From Bacteroidales bacterium (GTDB taxonomy: Bacteria > Bacteroidota > Bacteroidia > Bacteroidales > WCHB1-69), in the NCBI GenBank assembly GCA_024400835.1, contig JAKSMC010000023.1, positions 1 to 54,595 of the forward strand: a stretch of 54,595 nt of DNA, read 5' to 3'. The notes under the pieces are model-generated. The model made no database searches. It was not told where the DNA came from and was given only the letters and a program-made list of their open reading frames with translations. This document shows, piece after piece, positions 31,301 to 41,900 of this stretch. Numbering within the stretch: the stretch's first letter is position 1; every line of letters begins with the position of its first letter. The translations under genes and the position numbers were made by a program.

Positions 31301-34300
31301 TTGCCCAGTTGCTGTATCCCTCGCCATTGGAACACAAAGTACGAAGGTAAACCGTATAGTTTTCATCAGGCATTAGAGAATTAACAGAAAAACTATTATT
31401 GGAAACAGAGATGATCCCCGTGAAATCCGGCTCGTCCGTAGAAGAAGGAACCACTAAAATCTCCCAAGAACCCTCACCCGGCATATCAGACCAAGATAAA
31501 TCAGCGGAAGTGGTTGTAACATTGTTTGCCGTGATATGAGTCGGCATTGGACAGGCGGGAATGAAGTCTATTTGCAAATTATCAATATAACCGTAAGCAA
31601 AGGTTTGGCTATACTCGTTTTTAAAGGCTATGTATCTACCCGTTCCAGTGTATGTGGAGAAATTGACCGTTTTTTCCGTCCATGTCGTAGCGGAAGAAGT
31701 GGGTACCACAGTGCTGACTGTGACGAAGGTGCTGACATCCGCAGGGTCGGTCATCACGCCGACCAACAATCTGTCGGCCGCACTATTTGCCCTGTACATA
31801 AAGGTTGCACGCAGAGAGCTAACAGGCACCGAAACATCAACAGGCGGCAAAATGGCCATGTTATACGTGCCCGCCGTGCTTGTATAGAAATAGAGGGAAT
31901 TGGGTGCTGAATAACTCGTCGTGTTCACACAAGGTCTGTCCAAAACGTAAGTGTTAAGCCTATACCAACATTCTGGATAATAGTAATCGTAAGAAGCCAC
32001 ATTGTACGAGTCGAAATCGTTACTATACGGCAGCGAAAGCGTTTCAGCGCAACGGGTTTTGAAACTGTAAGACCACCATCTGCTACTATCTGAAGAGGAG
32101 CATACGGCTCTGACAAAAACATCATACTGTGTTTCGGGAGCCAGTCCCGTAAGATTGATACTCGGAGAGCCCAAAACTTGTTGCGGTGTCTCGTTGTCTG
32201 GATTGATATTGGAACCTGCCAAACCATACACGACTGCCCATTCTGTTTCTGTTCCGCCAGCCGTCCAAAACAGCGTTGCAGATGTAGGAGTTAGCGTAGC
32301 GGAAGAAGTGTGGATATTGGTCACGTGCGGGCATGTCGGGATGGTTTCTATGGTAATGTCATCAACGTGGACCTCGCTGGCCGTGCCGGAGGGCGTTCTG
32401 AAAGCCAGATACCTGCCGTTTCCGACATACGAACTGGTGTTAACTTCTATCAACTCCCAAGAAGAGGTGTGAGATGGTGTGACGGCAGAACCTATTCTTA
32501 CAAATGTGCTGTAATCTTCGGGGTCACTCATAATGCCCACTTCAATATTATTTCCAGAACTTGTTTTGAATGCGTAAAAACTTATCAGCAGGTTGTCCAT
32601 TTGCACGGCATCGTCCAAGCGCGGTGTGGCGAGGTACGAATAATAGGCGTTAGATCCGTGGAAATATACAGAATAGTGTCCTGAATGATGATAATTTGTA
32701 GAAGTATAAGGATATCCAATAGTGGCATGATTCGTATTACGTGTCCAGCAGGGCAGCATGTCGCCGGAACCGGAACCGTAAGCGCTTTCGAAATTTTCAA
32801 AATAAGGAATAGTTATCGGCAGGCAAGAGGTTTCCGCAGATACAATCGTCCAATTACTGGATCCGTCGAGGCCGCAGTCAGATTGCATACGAATGGCATA
32901 AGTACTCCCGGGCACAAGGTTGTAAATCGTATAAGGAGAGGCTGTTACCGTACCTTCAGAAGTCCAATTGACATTGTCAGTACTGTATTCCAAAATCCAC
33001 GAAGACTCCGTGTTGCCAGGGGCCCAGTCAATTGTGACTGACTGGTCTGTGCTTTCCACCACGCGCACATTGGGGGCGACACAAAACGATGTGGTATCGC
33101 ATTCTGTCCCGAAAATCACATTGTTACGGTATCCCGTGACGTTATAGGATACACCTCCAGGTGCCGTTGTAGTGCTGTATTGAACGGCATCTCCATACCA
33201 CAAATGTGAGGCTCCTGTCTGTGCCACATGCGTATAGGTGGCATTACCAGAACCATAGTCCTGGTTTTCATCTATGACAATCAAAACCAAGTTGTCAGTG
33301 CCATTGTATTGGAAAGGCATAGTAAAGTCAAATCTGTTCCAGCCCAACACATAATTGTGATTTCCATCAAAACAAAGTTGTGCGGAATCGGCAGGTATCC
33401 ATTCCATTGAAGTGCTCAATGGCGTGTGCATCAAATATATTCTGTAATTTCTCTGGTGGAAAATGGTTGACATTTCGAAGGAAACGGAAGTGATGGTGGC
33501 GGGACCATTCATTTCAGAAGCCAGGAAAATCTGCTGGCAATAGGTGTTTTTAAACATAGAAAACGTTGGGAAATAACTGTTGTACGTACTTACAGCAGTT
33601 TCTTCGCCAATCTGCACATCTCCACCGACAAAGCACCTTGATTCAAATGTCGTACTGACGGTGTCGGCCGATTCCTGAGCACAATTGGAGAAGACTCTGA
33701 CCTCATACGAAGTCAGCGGGAGCAACCCGTTAATATAGCAGCTGGTGTCAGAAGAGATTTTCAACAGCCAGTTGTTCTGCCCAGCTTCAGTATATTCCAC
33801 AGAATAGTCCAATGCACCATACAAAGCAGGGCTCCAGGAAACCAAAGCTGAAGAACCGGCAATCTGGCTGATGGAAAGGTCTCTCGGAGAAGAGCAAAGA
33901 GGAGCCGTACTGAAGGTCAGCCTATTCGTCCAAATACTTGCATCAGTTCTACAATCAGAGCGGACATATACATCGTACTGGGTGTCAGGCAAAAGATTGT
34001 AAACCGTATATGGATGGGTATTCGTGTTTTCCACCGTACCCGTGGCCACATCATCATCGTGAGGCACTACAACCACCTGCCAGTCGGTTTCCGCATCACC
34101 AGGTTGCCAATCAACCTCAACGCTGTTGTCTGTGAAACTGTTGATGGTGACATCAGTGGGCTTTATACAGGTGGAGATTTCGGAAAGCACGATGTCATCA
34201 ATGTAACCGTAATTATAGCCGGAAGAAGGACGCGGAACCATAAAGGCTATGAAACTTCCGTTTCCAGTATAATTAGAGAACTCCACCGATCTGGTAACAT

Positions 34301-35708
34301 AATTTGTAGAATTGGTCTGGATGACAAGTGTATCCACGGGCACGAATGTAGACCTGTCCGCAGGATTGGAAAGCACGCCGACGATGATTTTGAACGGAGA
34401 GGTTGCCACGTTCTGTCGAGTATCAAATTCCAACAGAAGATTGCTCATCGTATACATCGAGGTGTCGATTTCGGGAAGTATGGCATATTGGCTGTCATAC
34501 GTACCCGCTGTCTTATAAGTGAAAAAACGCAGGGCATTATAGCCGGAATGTGCGTTTGTTGTAGTATTATGGATGATGGGATATCCTGAATAGTCTGCTC
34601 CCGTTCCGTTATTTATATAGTTCCAACAAATGGGCAAATTGTTGGTTGACTGAGCAGTGACCGTAGTGCCCACGTAGGAATCGAAATTTTCATAAAAAGG
34701 AAGATTGTCGATAGGAGCACACAAGGTGGAAAAAGACAGATTGTTCCAACCACCATAATCATCGCTGCAGTTCGAACGCACGTAAGCATAATATGTAGTG
34801 ATGGCGGAAAGATTCGAGATTGTGCAAAAAGTATCTGTTACGGACATTGTAGGCACGGTCAGATTATCAGGAAAGACAGTCTGGTCAGTAACATAGACAT
34901 CCCAGGAAGTGACTGTCCCCTGAGAGGACCATGACAAAGAAACATCATGGATGGAGACACTATCTACTGTGAAATTCTTGGGTTTCAGACAAGTAGTAGA
35001 AGGAGAGAACAAATAGTATCTGTTAGGTTCAGGCCACATACACAAAGGTATAACCGAAGATTGCCCCGACGTGTAATGTGTCGCAATATGATTTTTATCA
35101 ACCAAAATCAAGTCATTTGGCCCTGTGGCCATACCGACCTGACGAGACACATTCGGCATCATATCAGGTGTAGGACCAAAAACCACTTGGATATTGCCCG
35201 TAGATTCATAAAATTGTACTTGCCAAATCAACGCTGCCGGCCTGGATAAGATATTATAAGTGGAAAGGGAAAACTCCACAACACCCACTCTGTTGGGCGC
35301 AGCACCTTGCACTTCATAATAAATGTGTCCTGAAGACAACATATATCCATCACATCCCAAAAAATTGATTTTAGGACTGTTAACAAGTATATTGTCTGTG
35401 TTGAACGGATTGGCGAAGCCCATCGTCCCCGTCATACAACCCAAACTGATATTTCCATCCGTGTTTACGGAAAAGTTTGTATAAGTATTTCCTGCAAAGT
35501 TAAATGGGAAGCCTATATTTTGCAAAGCGGAAACCCCTGCATCTGTCCCCAAACCAGGACTAATCAAAGACGTCCCTGTTGTCAAAGGAATCCATTTGGA
35601 ATCATCTATCCCTGTAGAGAAATTATAATCATCCAAATTTTGGGCAAAAGTAATGAACGAATTCAGACTTAGTAAAACGAGTAAAAAGAGTTGTAGATAC
35701 TTTTTCAT
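28302..35708 (-). CDS. giant modular secreted protein with T9SS sorting domain (2,468 aa)
   Basis: It has a signal peptide (MKKYLQLFLLVLLSLNSFITFAQ) and an N-terminal beta-sandwich of about 215 residues (nidogen/lectin-like appearance). Then about ten fibronectin type III domains, each opening CxxPxx and closing in YxVyVRsdC, alternate with about six choice-of-anchor-J modules (ENFDSY...CW...YIDDIVL). One module of the CFVGGDVQIGEET type is shared with the neighbouring giant protein. The end is a type A T9SS domain: DVYPNPTTGMVQVSS to GVYFLHISSEDGVVTKRIVKK. Such proteins are exported across the outer membrane and anchored or released; adhesion or polymer binding is likely but no catalytic domain was recognised. 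Own promoter and terminator, so monocistronic. Confidence 0.9.
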   Translation of the reverse strand: MKKYLQLFLLVLLSLNSFITFAQNLDDYNFSTGIDDSKWIPLTTGTSLISPGLGTDAGVSALQNIGFPFNFAGNTYTNFSVNTDGNISLGCMTGTMGFANPFNTDNILVNSPKINFLGCDGYMLSSGHIYYEVQGAAPNRVGVVEFSLSTYNILSRPAALIWQVQFYESTGNIQVVFGPTPDMMPNVSRQVGMATGPNDLILVDKNHIATHYTSGQSSVIPLCMWPEPNRYYLFSPSTTCLKPKNFTVDSVSIHDVSLSWSSQGTVTSWDVYVTDQTVFPDNLTVPTMSVTDTFCTISNLSAITTYYAYVRSNCSDDYGGWNNLSFSTLCAPIDNLPFYENFDSYVGTTVTAQSTNNLPICWNYINNGTGADYSGYPIIHNTTTNAHSGYNALRFFTYKTAGTYDSQYAILPEIDTSMYTMSNLLLEFDTRQNVATSPFKIIVGVLSNPADRSTFVPVDTLVIQTNSTNYVTRSVEFSNYTGNGSFIAFMVPRPSSGYNYGYIDDIVLSEISTCIKPTDVTINSFTDNSVEVDWQPGDAETDWQVVVVPHDDDVATGTVENTNTHPYTVYNLLPDTQYDVYVRSDCRTDASIWTNRLTFSTAPLCSSPRDLSISQIAGSSALVSWSPALYGALDYSVEYTEAGQNNWLLKISSDTSCYINGLLPLTSYEVRVFSNCAQESADTVSTTFESRCFVGGDVQIGEETAVSTYNSYFPTFSMFKNTYCQQIFLASEMNGPATITSVSFEMSTIFHQRNYRIYLMHTPLSTSMEWIPADSAQLCFDGNHNYVLGWNRFDFTMPFQYNGTDNLVLIVIDENQDYGSGNATYTHVAQTGASHLWYGDAVQYSTTTAPGGVSYNVTGYRNNVIFGTECDTTSFCVAPNVRVVESTDQSVTIDWAPGNTESSWILEYSTDNVNWTSEGTVTASPYTIYNLVPGSTYAIRMQSDCGLDGSSNWTIVSAETSCLPITIPYFENFESAYGSGSGDMLPCWTRNTNHATIGYPYTSTNYHHSGHYSVYFHGSNAYYSYLATPRLDDAVQMDNLLISFYAFKTSSGNNIEVGIMSDPEDYSTFVRIGSAVTPSHTSSWELIEVNTSSYVGNGRYLAFRTPSGTASEVHVDDITIETIPTCPHVTNIHTSSATLTPTSATLFWTAGGTETEWAVVYGLAGSNINPDNETPQQVLGSPSINLTGLAPETQYDVFVRAVCSSSDSSRWWSYSFKTRCAETLSLPYSNDFDSYNVASYDYYYPECWYRLNTYVLDRPCVNTTSYSAPNSLYFYTSTAGTYNMAILPPVDVSVPVSSLRATFMYRANSAADRLLVGVMTDPADVSTFVTVSTVVPTSSATTWTEKTVNFSTYTGTGRYIAFKNEYSQTFAYGYIDNLQIDFIPACPMPTHITANNVTTTSADLSWSDMPGEGSWEILVVPSSTDEPDFTGIISVSNNSFSVNSLMPDENYTVYLRTLCSNGEGYSNWATYNFSTAQIPAQTPYFCDFSDNDENTNWSFQNGNAVNKWHIGTPSGYSDNVLYVSNTGTSAAYAHNSPSVSWAYRDIAFDANSTAYDLSFNWKANGESTYDYLHVYIGDVAYVEANNTGTLNIPQGLVQLDEVRLNQHNTWQHFSTSLNGSYVGQTKRLYFVWLNDAAAGSNPAAVIDSIQIVGKFCGAPYDAHVTSLNSNSVDIDFASNSSISAWQYVVMTSPTDNPDDGTPVSIQNPNISLYSLTPNMTYYVYIRSDCGFEYSSWTDAVVFTAPCVAVESLPFVENFDSYVGANTTTAAITNLPSCWNYYNNGTSQSYSGYPIIYEGGSNNAYSGNNALRFYTNTTNGYDDQIAVLPQISSALFPTNTLQMTLQARRISSLEEAFLIVGVMTNPADRNSFVPVDTIEPYESLYKEFTVYFNNYSGSAGFIALMAPKLSTGYNQIYVDDIVVEQIPSCPKPVDLIASQTTETSITLSWMEVGMATTWMIEYGPTGFAPGTGTLITATSPSYTIDGLTTNTAYDFYVRSDCGNGEESQQTVLMARTSCGVYSPIPYFEDFNTYSTMTSTNTPPITYPLEDELPGCWSFLNRSYSRTTYPMAFLTAYSPSVVSGKCLMLKSSNTTPLYAVLPAFVEDIQDLQISFKYKNEGTSSSNGTLSIGYMTNPMDANTFVSLQEYPKTAAMTEVIHAFSSVPDTVSSANIAFKYMGGTNNYYVCIDDIVVDYIPDCQKPTDLAVSSVATDTATVFWNPGGFETAWIFQYKQTAAPDWSSEIPVSTMSYTLHNLTPNTSYQVRVQAVCDTSNTSEWTTAVTFTTAEEEVLDTCDAPSNLTVSDIHNHDVTLSWTENGSATSWTIYYRVHGNEAAAWNQQTVTTNPYTLTNLEGNTEYDYQVVANCADGETSEPSDIVTERTTNVGVEDYEASNIDVYPNPTTGMVQVSSSKFQVSGVDVYDVYGKLLNTLSACGNEVEVNLGDYAAGVYFLHISSEDGVVTKRIVKK

Positions 35709-35798
35709 AAGTAGTTGTGTTTGTGCTTTTTATTATTTAAAACCAAAAATCTGTCCTGTACCCGTTACTTAGGTAAAACAATGCGATTTTCAAGGCCG

Positions 35799-35829
35799 CA
35801 AATATACTAATTGTTGCCGTATGGGCAAT
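35799..35829 (-). promoter_or_regulatory. promoter of the 2,468-residue protein gene
   Basis: On the minus strand ATTG (35826-35829), 19 bases, then TATATTTG (35799-35806), matching the -33/-7 layout; leader of about 90 bases. Confidence 0.55.
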
Positions 35830-35854
35830 TACGACTTTAGCAGAACTTCATGCA

Positions 35855-35888
35855 TAAAAAAAGGAGGATGGCTTTCACCATCCTCCTT
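35855..35888 (-). terminator. terminator of the 3,192-residue protein gene
   Basis: Arms AAGGAGGATGG and CCATCCTCCTT around six bases, with a seven-T tail on the minus strand, 22 bases after the stop codon. Confidence 0.85.
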
Positions 35889-35910
35889 CAGTATATAATC
35901 TGGTTAAAGA

Positions 35911-38900
35911 TTACTTCGTAAGAACGACTTTGTATGTTGCCATACCCTTGTCGGTCGTCAGTCTAACCATGTACGCACCCGTTGCTACATTGAGGGAGAT
36001 CACCTCGTTGTTGCTGGATACATTGCCATTGTAGACCATCTTTCCATAGACGTCGAAGATTTGGACGTTGTCGATTTGGACATTGCCTTCGTTTACGATA
36101 TACACATTGCTGTGGGATGCGTAAACGTTGACCATTTCGTTGACATCGTAGTCTTCAACACCAGGAGTGATCGGTGCTTCCAATGTCTTGAACATGTTGC
36201 CGTTGGACCATTCGCTGTAGTTGCCGTTACCGCAGTTTGCGCGTACGCTCCATACGTAGGTCGTGCCTGCCGTGAGGCCGGTAACGTCGTATGACATGGC
36301 GTTCACGTTAACGGTGGTGTAAGCAGCTGCGTCGATTGCCTTGTAGCGTACTTCGTATGCGGTTGCTGTCGGCTGATACCACATGAACGTTGCGCCCGTC
36401 ATGGTCACGTCAACCGTGTGCATGTTGGTAGGAACATCGCAGTCTTCTGTTCTGAAGGTTGCGTTGATGGTGTGGTTGGCCACAACGTTGGTGAAGGTGT
36501 AGGAGGTAACGGCACCGGCGGTCATTCCGTCAACTGTTACGTTGTCGACAACGTAACCTGCGGCAGGAGTGATCGTGTAGGTGGCGTTAGCACCGTAGTT
36601 GACTGTGGAAGGTCCGTTGATCGTACCGTGAGCACCAGCAGTAGCATTGATTGTGAATGTTCTCTGGGTCATGGTAGCGGTCACGGTTGCATCTGCTGTG
36701 ACAGGAGCCATTGTGTAGGTGTAAACACCGTTCGTGTTCACTGCGCTGGAAATAACGTTGGAACCGTTGACTGTGATTGCGGTTACGTTGTATCCCGTGT
36801 TAGGAGTTACTACGAATGTAGGTGTTGCGCCGTAAGCAACAGTCATTGTGCCAGGAGTGATGACGCCGTTGTTCGGTTGGTTGACTGTTACAGTGTAGGT
36901 GTTGGCTTCGAACATAGCGTGGATGGTGTGGTTAGCATCGATGCTTGCGAAGGTGTACTGATTAGCAACTGCTGCAGCTTCGCCGTCAACATAGATAGCG
37001 GCAATATGGTAGCCGTTAGCAGGAGTGATGGTGAAGTTCTGTGTACCGCCGTGTACTGCGTTAATCAAACCAGCAGGAGTAATTGTACCACCGTTGCCTG
37101 CACTTGCCTGAATAGTATATTCATATTGAGCAAATGTAGCAGCAATAGTGTGGTTGCCTGTCAATGAGGTGAAGGTGTAGGAAGAAACTGCACCAACAGA
37201 ATGACCATCAACGGTAACATCAACAATACCATAACCAGCTGCAGGAGCTATAGTGAAGGTCGGTGTTGCACCATAGTTGTATGTGCTTGTACCCGGAGTG
37301 ATAGTTCCGTGTGCACCAGCATCAACTGTCACTGTGTATTGCAGACGAGCAAAGGTTGCATTAATCGTGTGGTTGTGAGCCATTGTACCTGTAAAGGTGA
37401 AGGTATGTGTGAAAGTCGTAAGTCTCAATGAAGGATCGAGGTCAACTTCTACACCATCAATAGTGATACCACTGATATAGTAACCAAGATCTGCAGTTAC
37501 ATTATAGAGAGCCTGGTTGTTGTAGTAGTAAGAGGTAACACCAGCTGGTGTAATCAAACCATTAGCACCAGCAGTTGCTGTAACCGTATATTGAGAAGGA
37601 TTGAATACAACATTGTAGTTGTAGTCTGACAGGATGTTAGTCAGTGTTTCCGTATAAGTTGCTTCAGGATCAGCAATTGTCAACTCAACATTGTTGCGGA
37701 GAATGCTTTCGATGTGGTAGCCGTTTGCAGGAGTAGCAGTGAATGTATAGGTGTGATCAGGATCATATTCGAAGGATTCGCCATCAGAAACAGTACCTTG
37801 GCCGTAGCCGGCTGTGGTGATCGTATAGACGTTCTTTTCGAAAACTACGGTCACATATTGTTCACCAGAGAGATTAGCAAACTGCCATTCGTCAATGTTG
37901 CCGTAGAACACGCCGTTGATGGTTACACCAGCCACGTGGTAGCCGATAGCCGGAGTGAACAGAGCGCTGAATGTGGTACCATAGTCAACATAGCGATCGA
38001 ATTGAGCAGCGGAATCAACAACATGGTTGTCAACAACACCATTACCAAGAACAGTGTAATGAATGCCGACAGTATCAATTCTGAAAGTAGCGGTTACGTA
38101 TTTGTCAACATATACGTGGTCGAAGGTGTAGGTGTACATTGTGCCGTTAGCAACAACATCATTTGTAACATTTACACCGATGCCGCCATCATAGTTAGCA
38201 ACAGTAAGAGCGTTCAAATGATAGTGAGGATCAGCAACTGCCGTAACTGTATGAGCAGCGCCGTAAGCCACAGCATCAGGAGTAGCAGGTACGAAGTGAC
38301 CGTGGTTAGCAACAGATTTGTAAACCGTCACAGCATTAGCTGTAAAGGCTACGTTAACATCAGTATTAGCAGCAACATTTTCCAAAGTAAACGGATAGAC
38401 AGAAGCATTGTGGCTGTCTTCGCCAGCAACAACCTGACCGTTAACGATGATGGAAGCCACGTGATAGCCAGCATTCGGTAAGATGTTGATGTTCAAATCA
38501 CCACCTGCAGGAACAGTTACTGTACCCGTAGGATTAGCTGTACCGTTGTTACCTGTTGTAATTGTAACTGCATAAGAAGGAGCAATATTCAAGTTATCGA
38601 ATGTTACACCCATACTACCTCTTACAGAAGCAGCTTTTACAATAATATAATAGATACCATCTTGAGCATTGTTGAATGCGTAATCAACGTGGTAAGCATT
38701 ATTGCTGCGAGTGAAATTGTTGTGTTGTCCGATAACGGTCCAATCTGCGGGTTGGTCGGAAGTACCTACATAAACAACGAGATTTTCAGGAAGAACATCT
38801 AAAGCGTTGTAATCGTAGGAAATCATCGTTTGGCCAGCAGGAATATGGATGCACGGAGAAACCATGTATGAAGAAGCATTGAACTCATCGCTAAAGGTGT

Positions 38901-41900
38901 AAGTAGGAGTACCGTTAACAACGCTCCACATTACAGGATTAGCATTGCGTGCGCCGACAGTCCAACCGCCTTGTCCCATTACTACGTCAGAGAAATCTTC
39001 AGCGTAAGGAAGTTCAATAGGCGTGAGGAGATTGATAGGTCCGAGGGTGAGGGCATTGTTTTCCATATTACCATCGCCGGAAACATAAACATTGATGTCA
39101 ATATTGTTAACAGCGCTAACCAGAGCAGGAGCATTGTTGAAGGTGTAAGTGTATGTTGCACCAACAGCAATCGGAGTTTCAGGAGTAACGATTTCGGTAA
39201 CCATAGCGCCGCCATTGACAGAATAGCTTGCCTCGAAATTAGTGATAGCACCTTCAACATTTTTGTTCTTGACAGTAATTGTGAGTTCGGCGTTGCTCAA
39301 ATCGCAAGCGTCAGCGATAGGTTCAACAGATACCAATTCAATGTCTTTTTCAGCAGGAGGACAAATGGAGAATTTGATGTTGTTACGCAGTGTCTTTGTG
39401 CCCTTAGTACCAGTAGCAGAGGCAGGATCTGACCAAGAAACTTTTGATTGAGTATCGTTATAATGATAGATAGCCTTCGTACCACCCGTGGAGTGTACTT
39501 GGAATGAAGCAGAAGCATAGCTGCCATTACCTTCATAGTAAGCAATTACAAGATTTGAAGTGCCATCGTAAGCAAATGGAACATCCAAAATAAAGTTATT
39601 CCAACCAACTTGGTAAGCGTAAGTAGGAACTTCACAAACCAATGTCAAATCAGAAGGATCAATATAATCGGTATTGCTGGAGAAAGTAGATTTATTGGTG
39701 TTAGCCATCCAAATTTTGATACCACCTGTTGTAGTTGAAGAAGGAGCAGTAGTACAATAGAATTGAATGTTTTGAATAACACCGGCTGTTCCAATAACGG
39801 AAGCATCATAAATCTGTTGTGAATAAGAATAGTTATAGAGGCCGTAGAAAGGCAAATAGTTATCGGTAGTTGTGCCTTCTCCGATAGTTACATCACCACC
39901 ACCAAGACAAGGAGTTGTAAAGGAAACTTCATCGGAATAATCGCTTTGAGAATCTTCAGAGCAAATTGTTTTTACTCTAACCAAATAGGAAGAAGCATCC
40001 ATTACATTTAAAGTGGTGGAAGTACCGTTCACTGTTACGCTATTCCAAGTTGCATCTTCTTCCGTTTTATACTCAACCACGAAATTGGTTTCACCATGAG
40101 CAGGTGTCCAAGCAACATTTGCAGAGTGGTCAGTAACATTGGAAACAATAACATTTTCAGGAGCATAGCAAGCACCTTCAATAGGAGGACAAATTGCAAA
40201 CTTGATATTGTTACGTATTTGAAGAATAGAAGAATAACCATCAGCATTTGCAGGATCTGTATATGAAACTTCATCTACATAATCTGAATAATGGAAGATA
40301 GCCTTATTAGCAGATGTAGAATGAACTTGGAAAGAAGCACTTTCATAGCCGTCTTTTCCTTCATAATAAGCCAACAACAAATTGGATGTGCCATCGTAAG
40401 AGAATGGTTGATTCAATGTGATGGTATTCCATCCAGTATGATAAGCATAAGAAGGAAGTGTGCAAACCAATGTCATTTCGGAAGGATTAACATAATCAGT
40501 AGAGCTGGAGAAAGAAGATTTGCTGGTATTAGCCATCCAAATCTTGATATTGCCTACTTTAGAAGCATCAAGATCATCTGTACAATAGAACTGAATTGCA
40601 GAAATATCACCAGAAGCGTTGATATCAGCAGCATCGTAAATCTGCTGTGAATAAGAATAATTATAGTATCCGTAGAAAGGAATATTGCCATTAACTTCGC
40701 TGCCTGAGCCAATCGTGACATTTGCGCCGCCTTGGCAAGGTGTGTTCAACGTAACTTCTTCGGAATAATCACTTTCGTTGCCTGTTGAACAAACTGCTTT
40801 CACTCTTACCGTATAATTTGTAGAAGCATTTAAGTTCAAAGTAGTAGAAGTACCTGAAACCATCACACTATTCCAAGCGGTTTCATCAGCGCCTTTGAAT
40901 TCAACTGTAAAGTCTGTTTCTTCATGAGCGGGTGTCCAAGCTACGTCAACAGAATGATCAGTGACGTTGGATACTGTCACATTGGTAGGAATGCCGCAAA
41001 CTTCATCTCCTGTTGGAGGACAAATGGTAAGAATAATATTATTACGAACTGCCTTAATACCTTTGGAACCAGATGCTGAAGAAGGACTAGACCAAGAAAC
41101 AGCTGACTGAGAATCGCTATAATGATAAATAGCCTTGTTGCCTGTTGTAGAATGTACATAGAATGATCCTGAGGCATAGCTGCCATTACCTTCATAGTAT
41201 GCGATTACAAGATTTGAAGTACCATCGTATTCAAATGGTTCATCCAAAGTAAATGTATTCCAACCAACTTGATATGCGTATGTAGGAACTTCGCAAACCA
41301 ATGTCAATTCGGAAGGATTGATATAATCGGTATTGCTGGAGAACGTAGATTTATTGGTGTTGGCCATCCAAATCTTGATACCGCCTGTGGTACTTGCACT
41401 AGGAGCAGAGGAGCAGTAGAATTGGATAGTTTTGACCTCACCGGCAATATTAATGTCAGCAGCATCGTAAATCTGCTGTGAATATGCATAATTGTATAAA
41501 CCGTAGAATGGCAAATAGCTGTCGGTTGTAGTGCCTTCACCGATGGTTACATCACCACCTCCCAGACAAGGCGTACTTAAAGTAAGTACTTCAGAATATT
41601 CGCTTGCGTCTTCTGCAGAACAAACTGCCTTTACTCTAACCATATAGTCAGTAGTAGGATTCAAGCTCAAAGTAGTAGAGGAACCAGAAACCATCACAGT
41701 AGTCCAATTAGCAGCTTCCACTTTCTTGTATTCAACTGCAAATTCTGTTTCGTTGTGAACAGGTGTCCAAGCTACGTCAGCTGAATTGCCAGTGATATTA
41801 GATATAGTTACATCAATCGGAGTTGCACAAGAAGGAGCTAGCTCAACGTTGATATCGTCAATACCAATAACGTAGTTGTTGCCTGTACCTCCTGCACATC

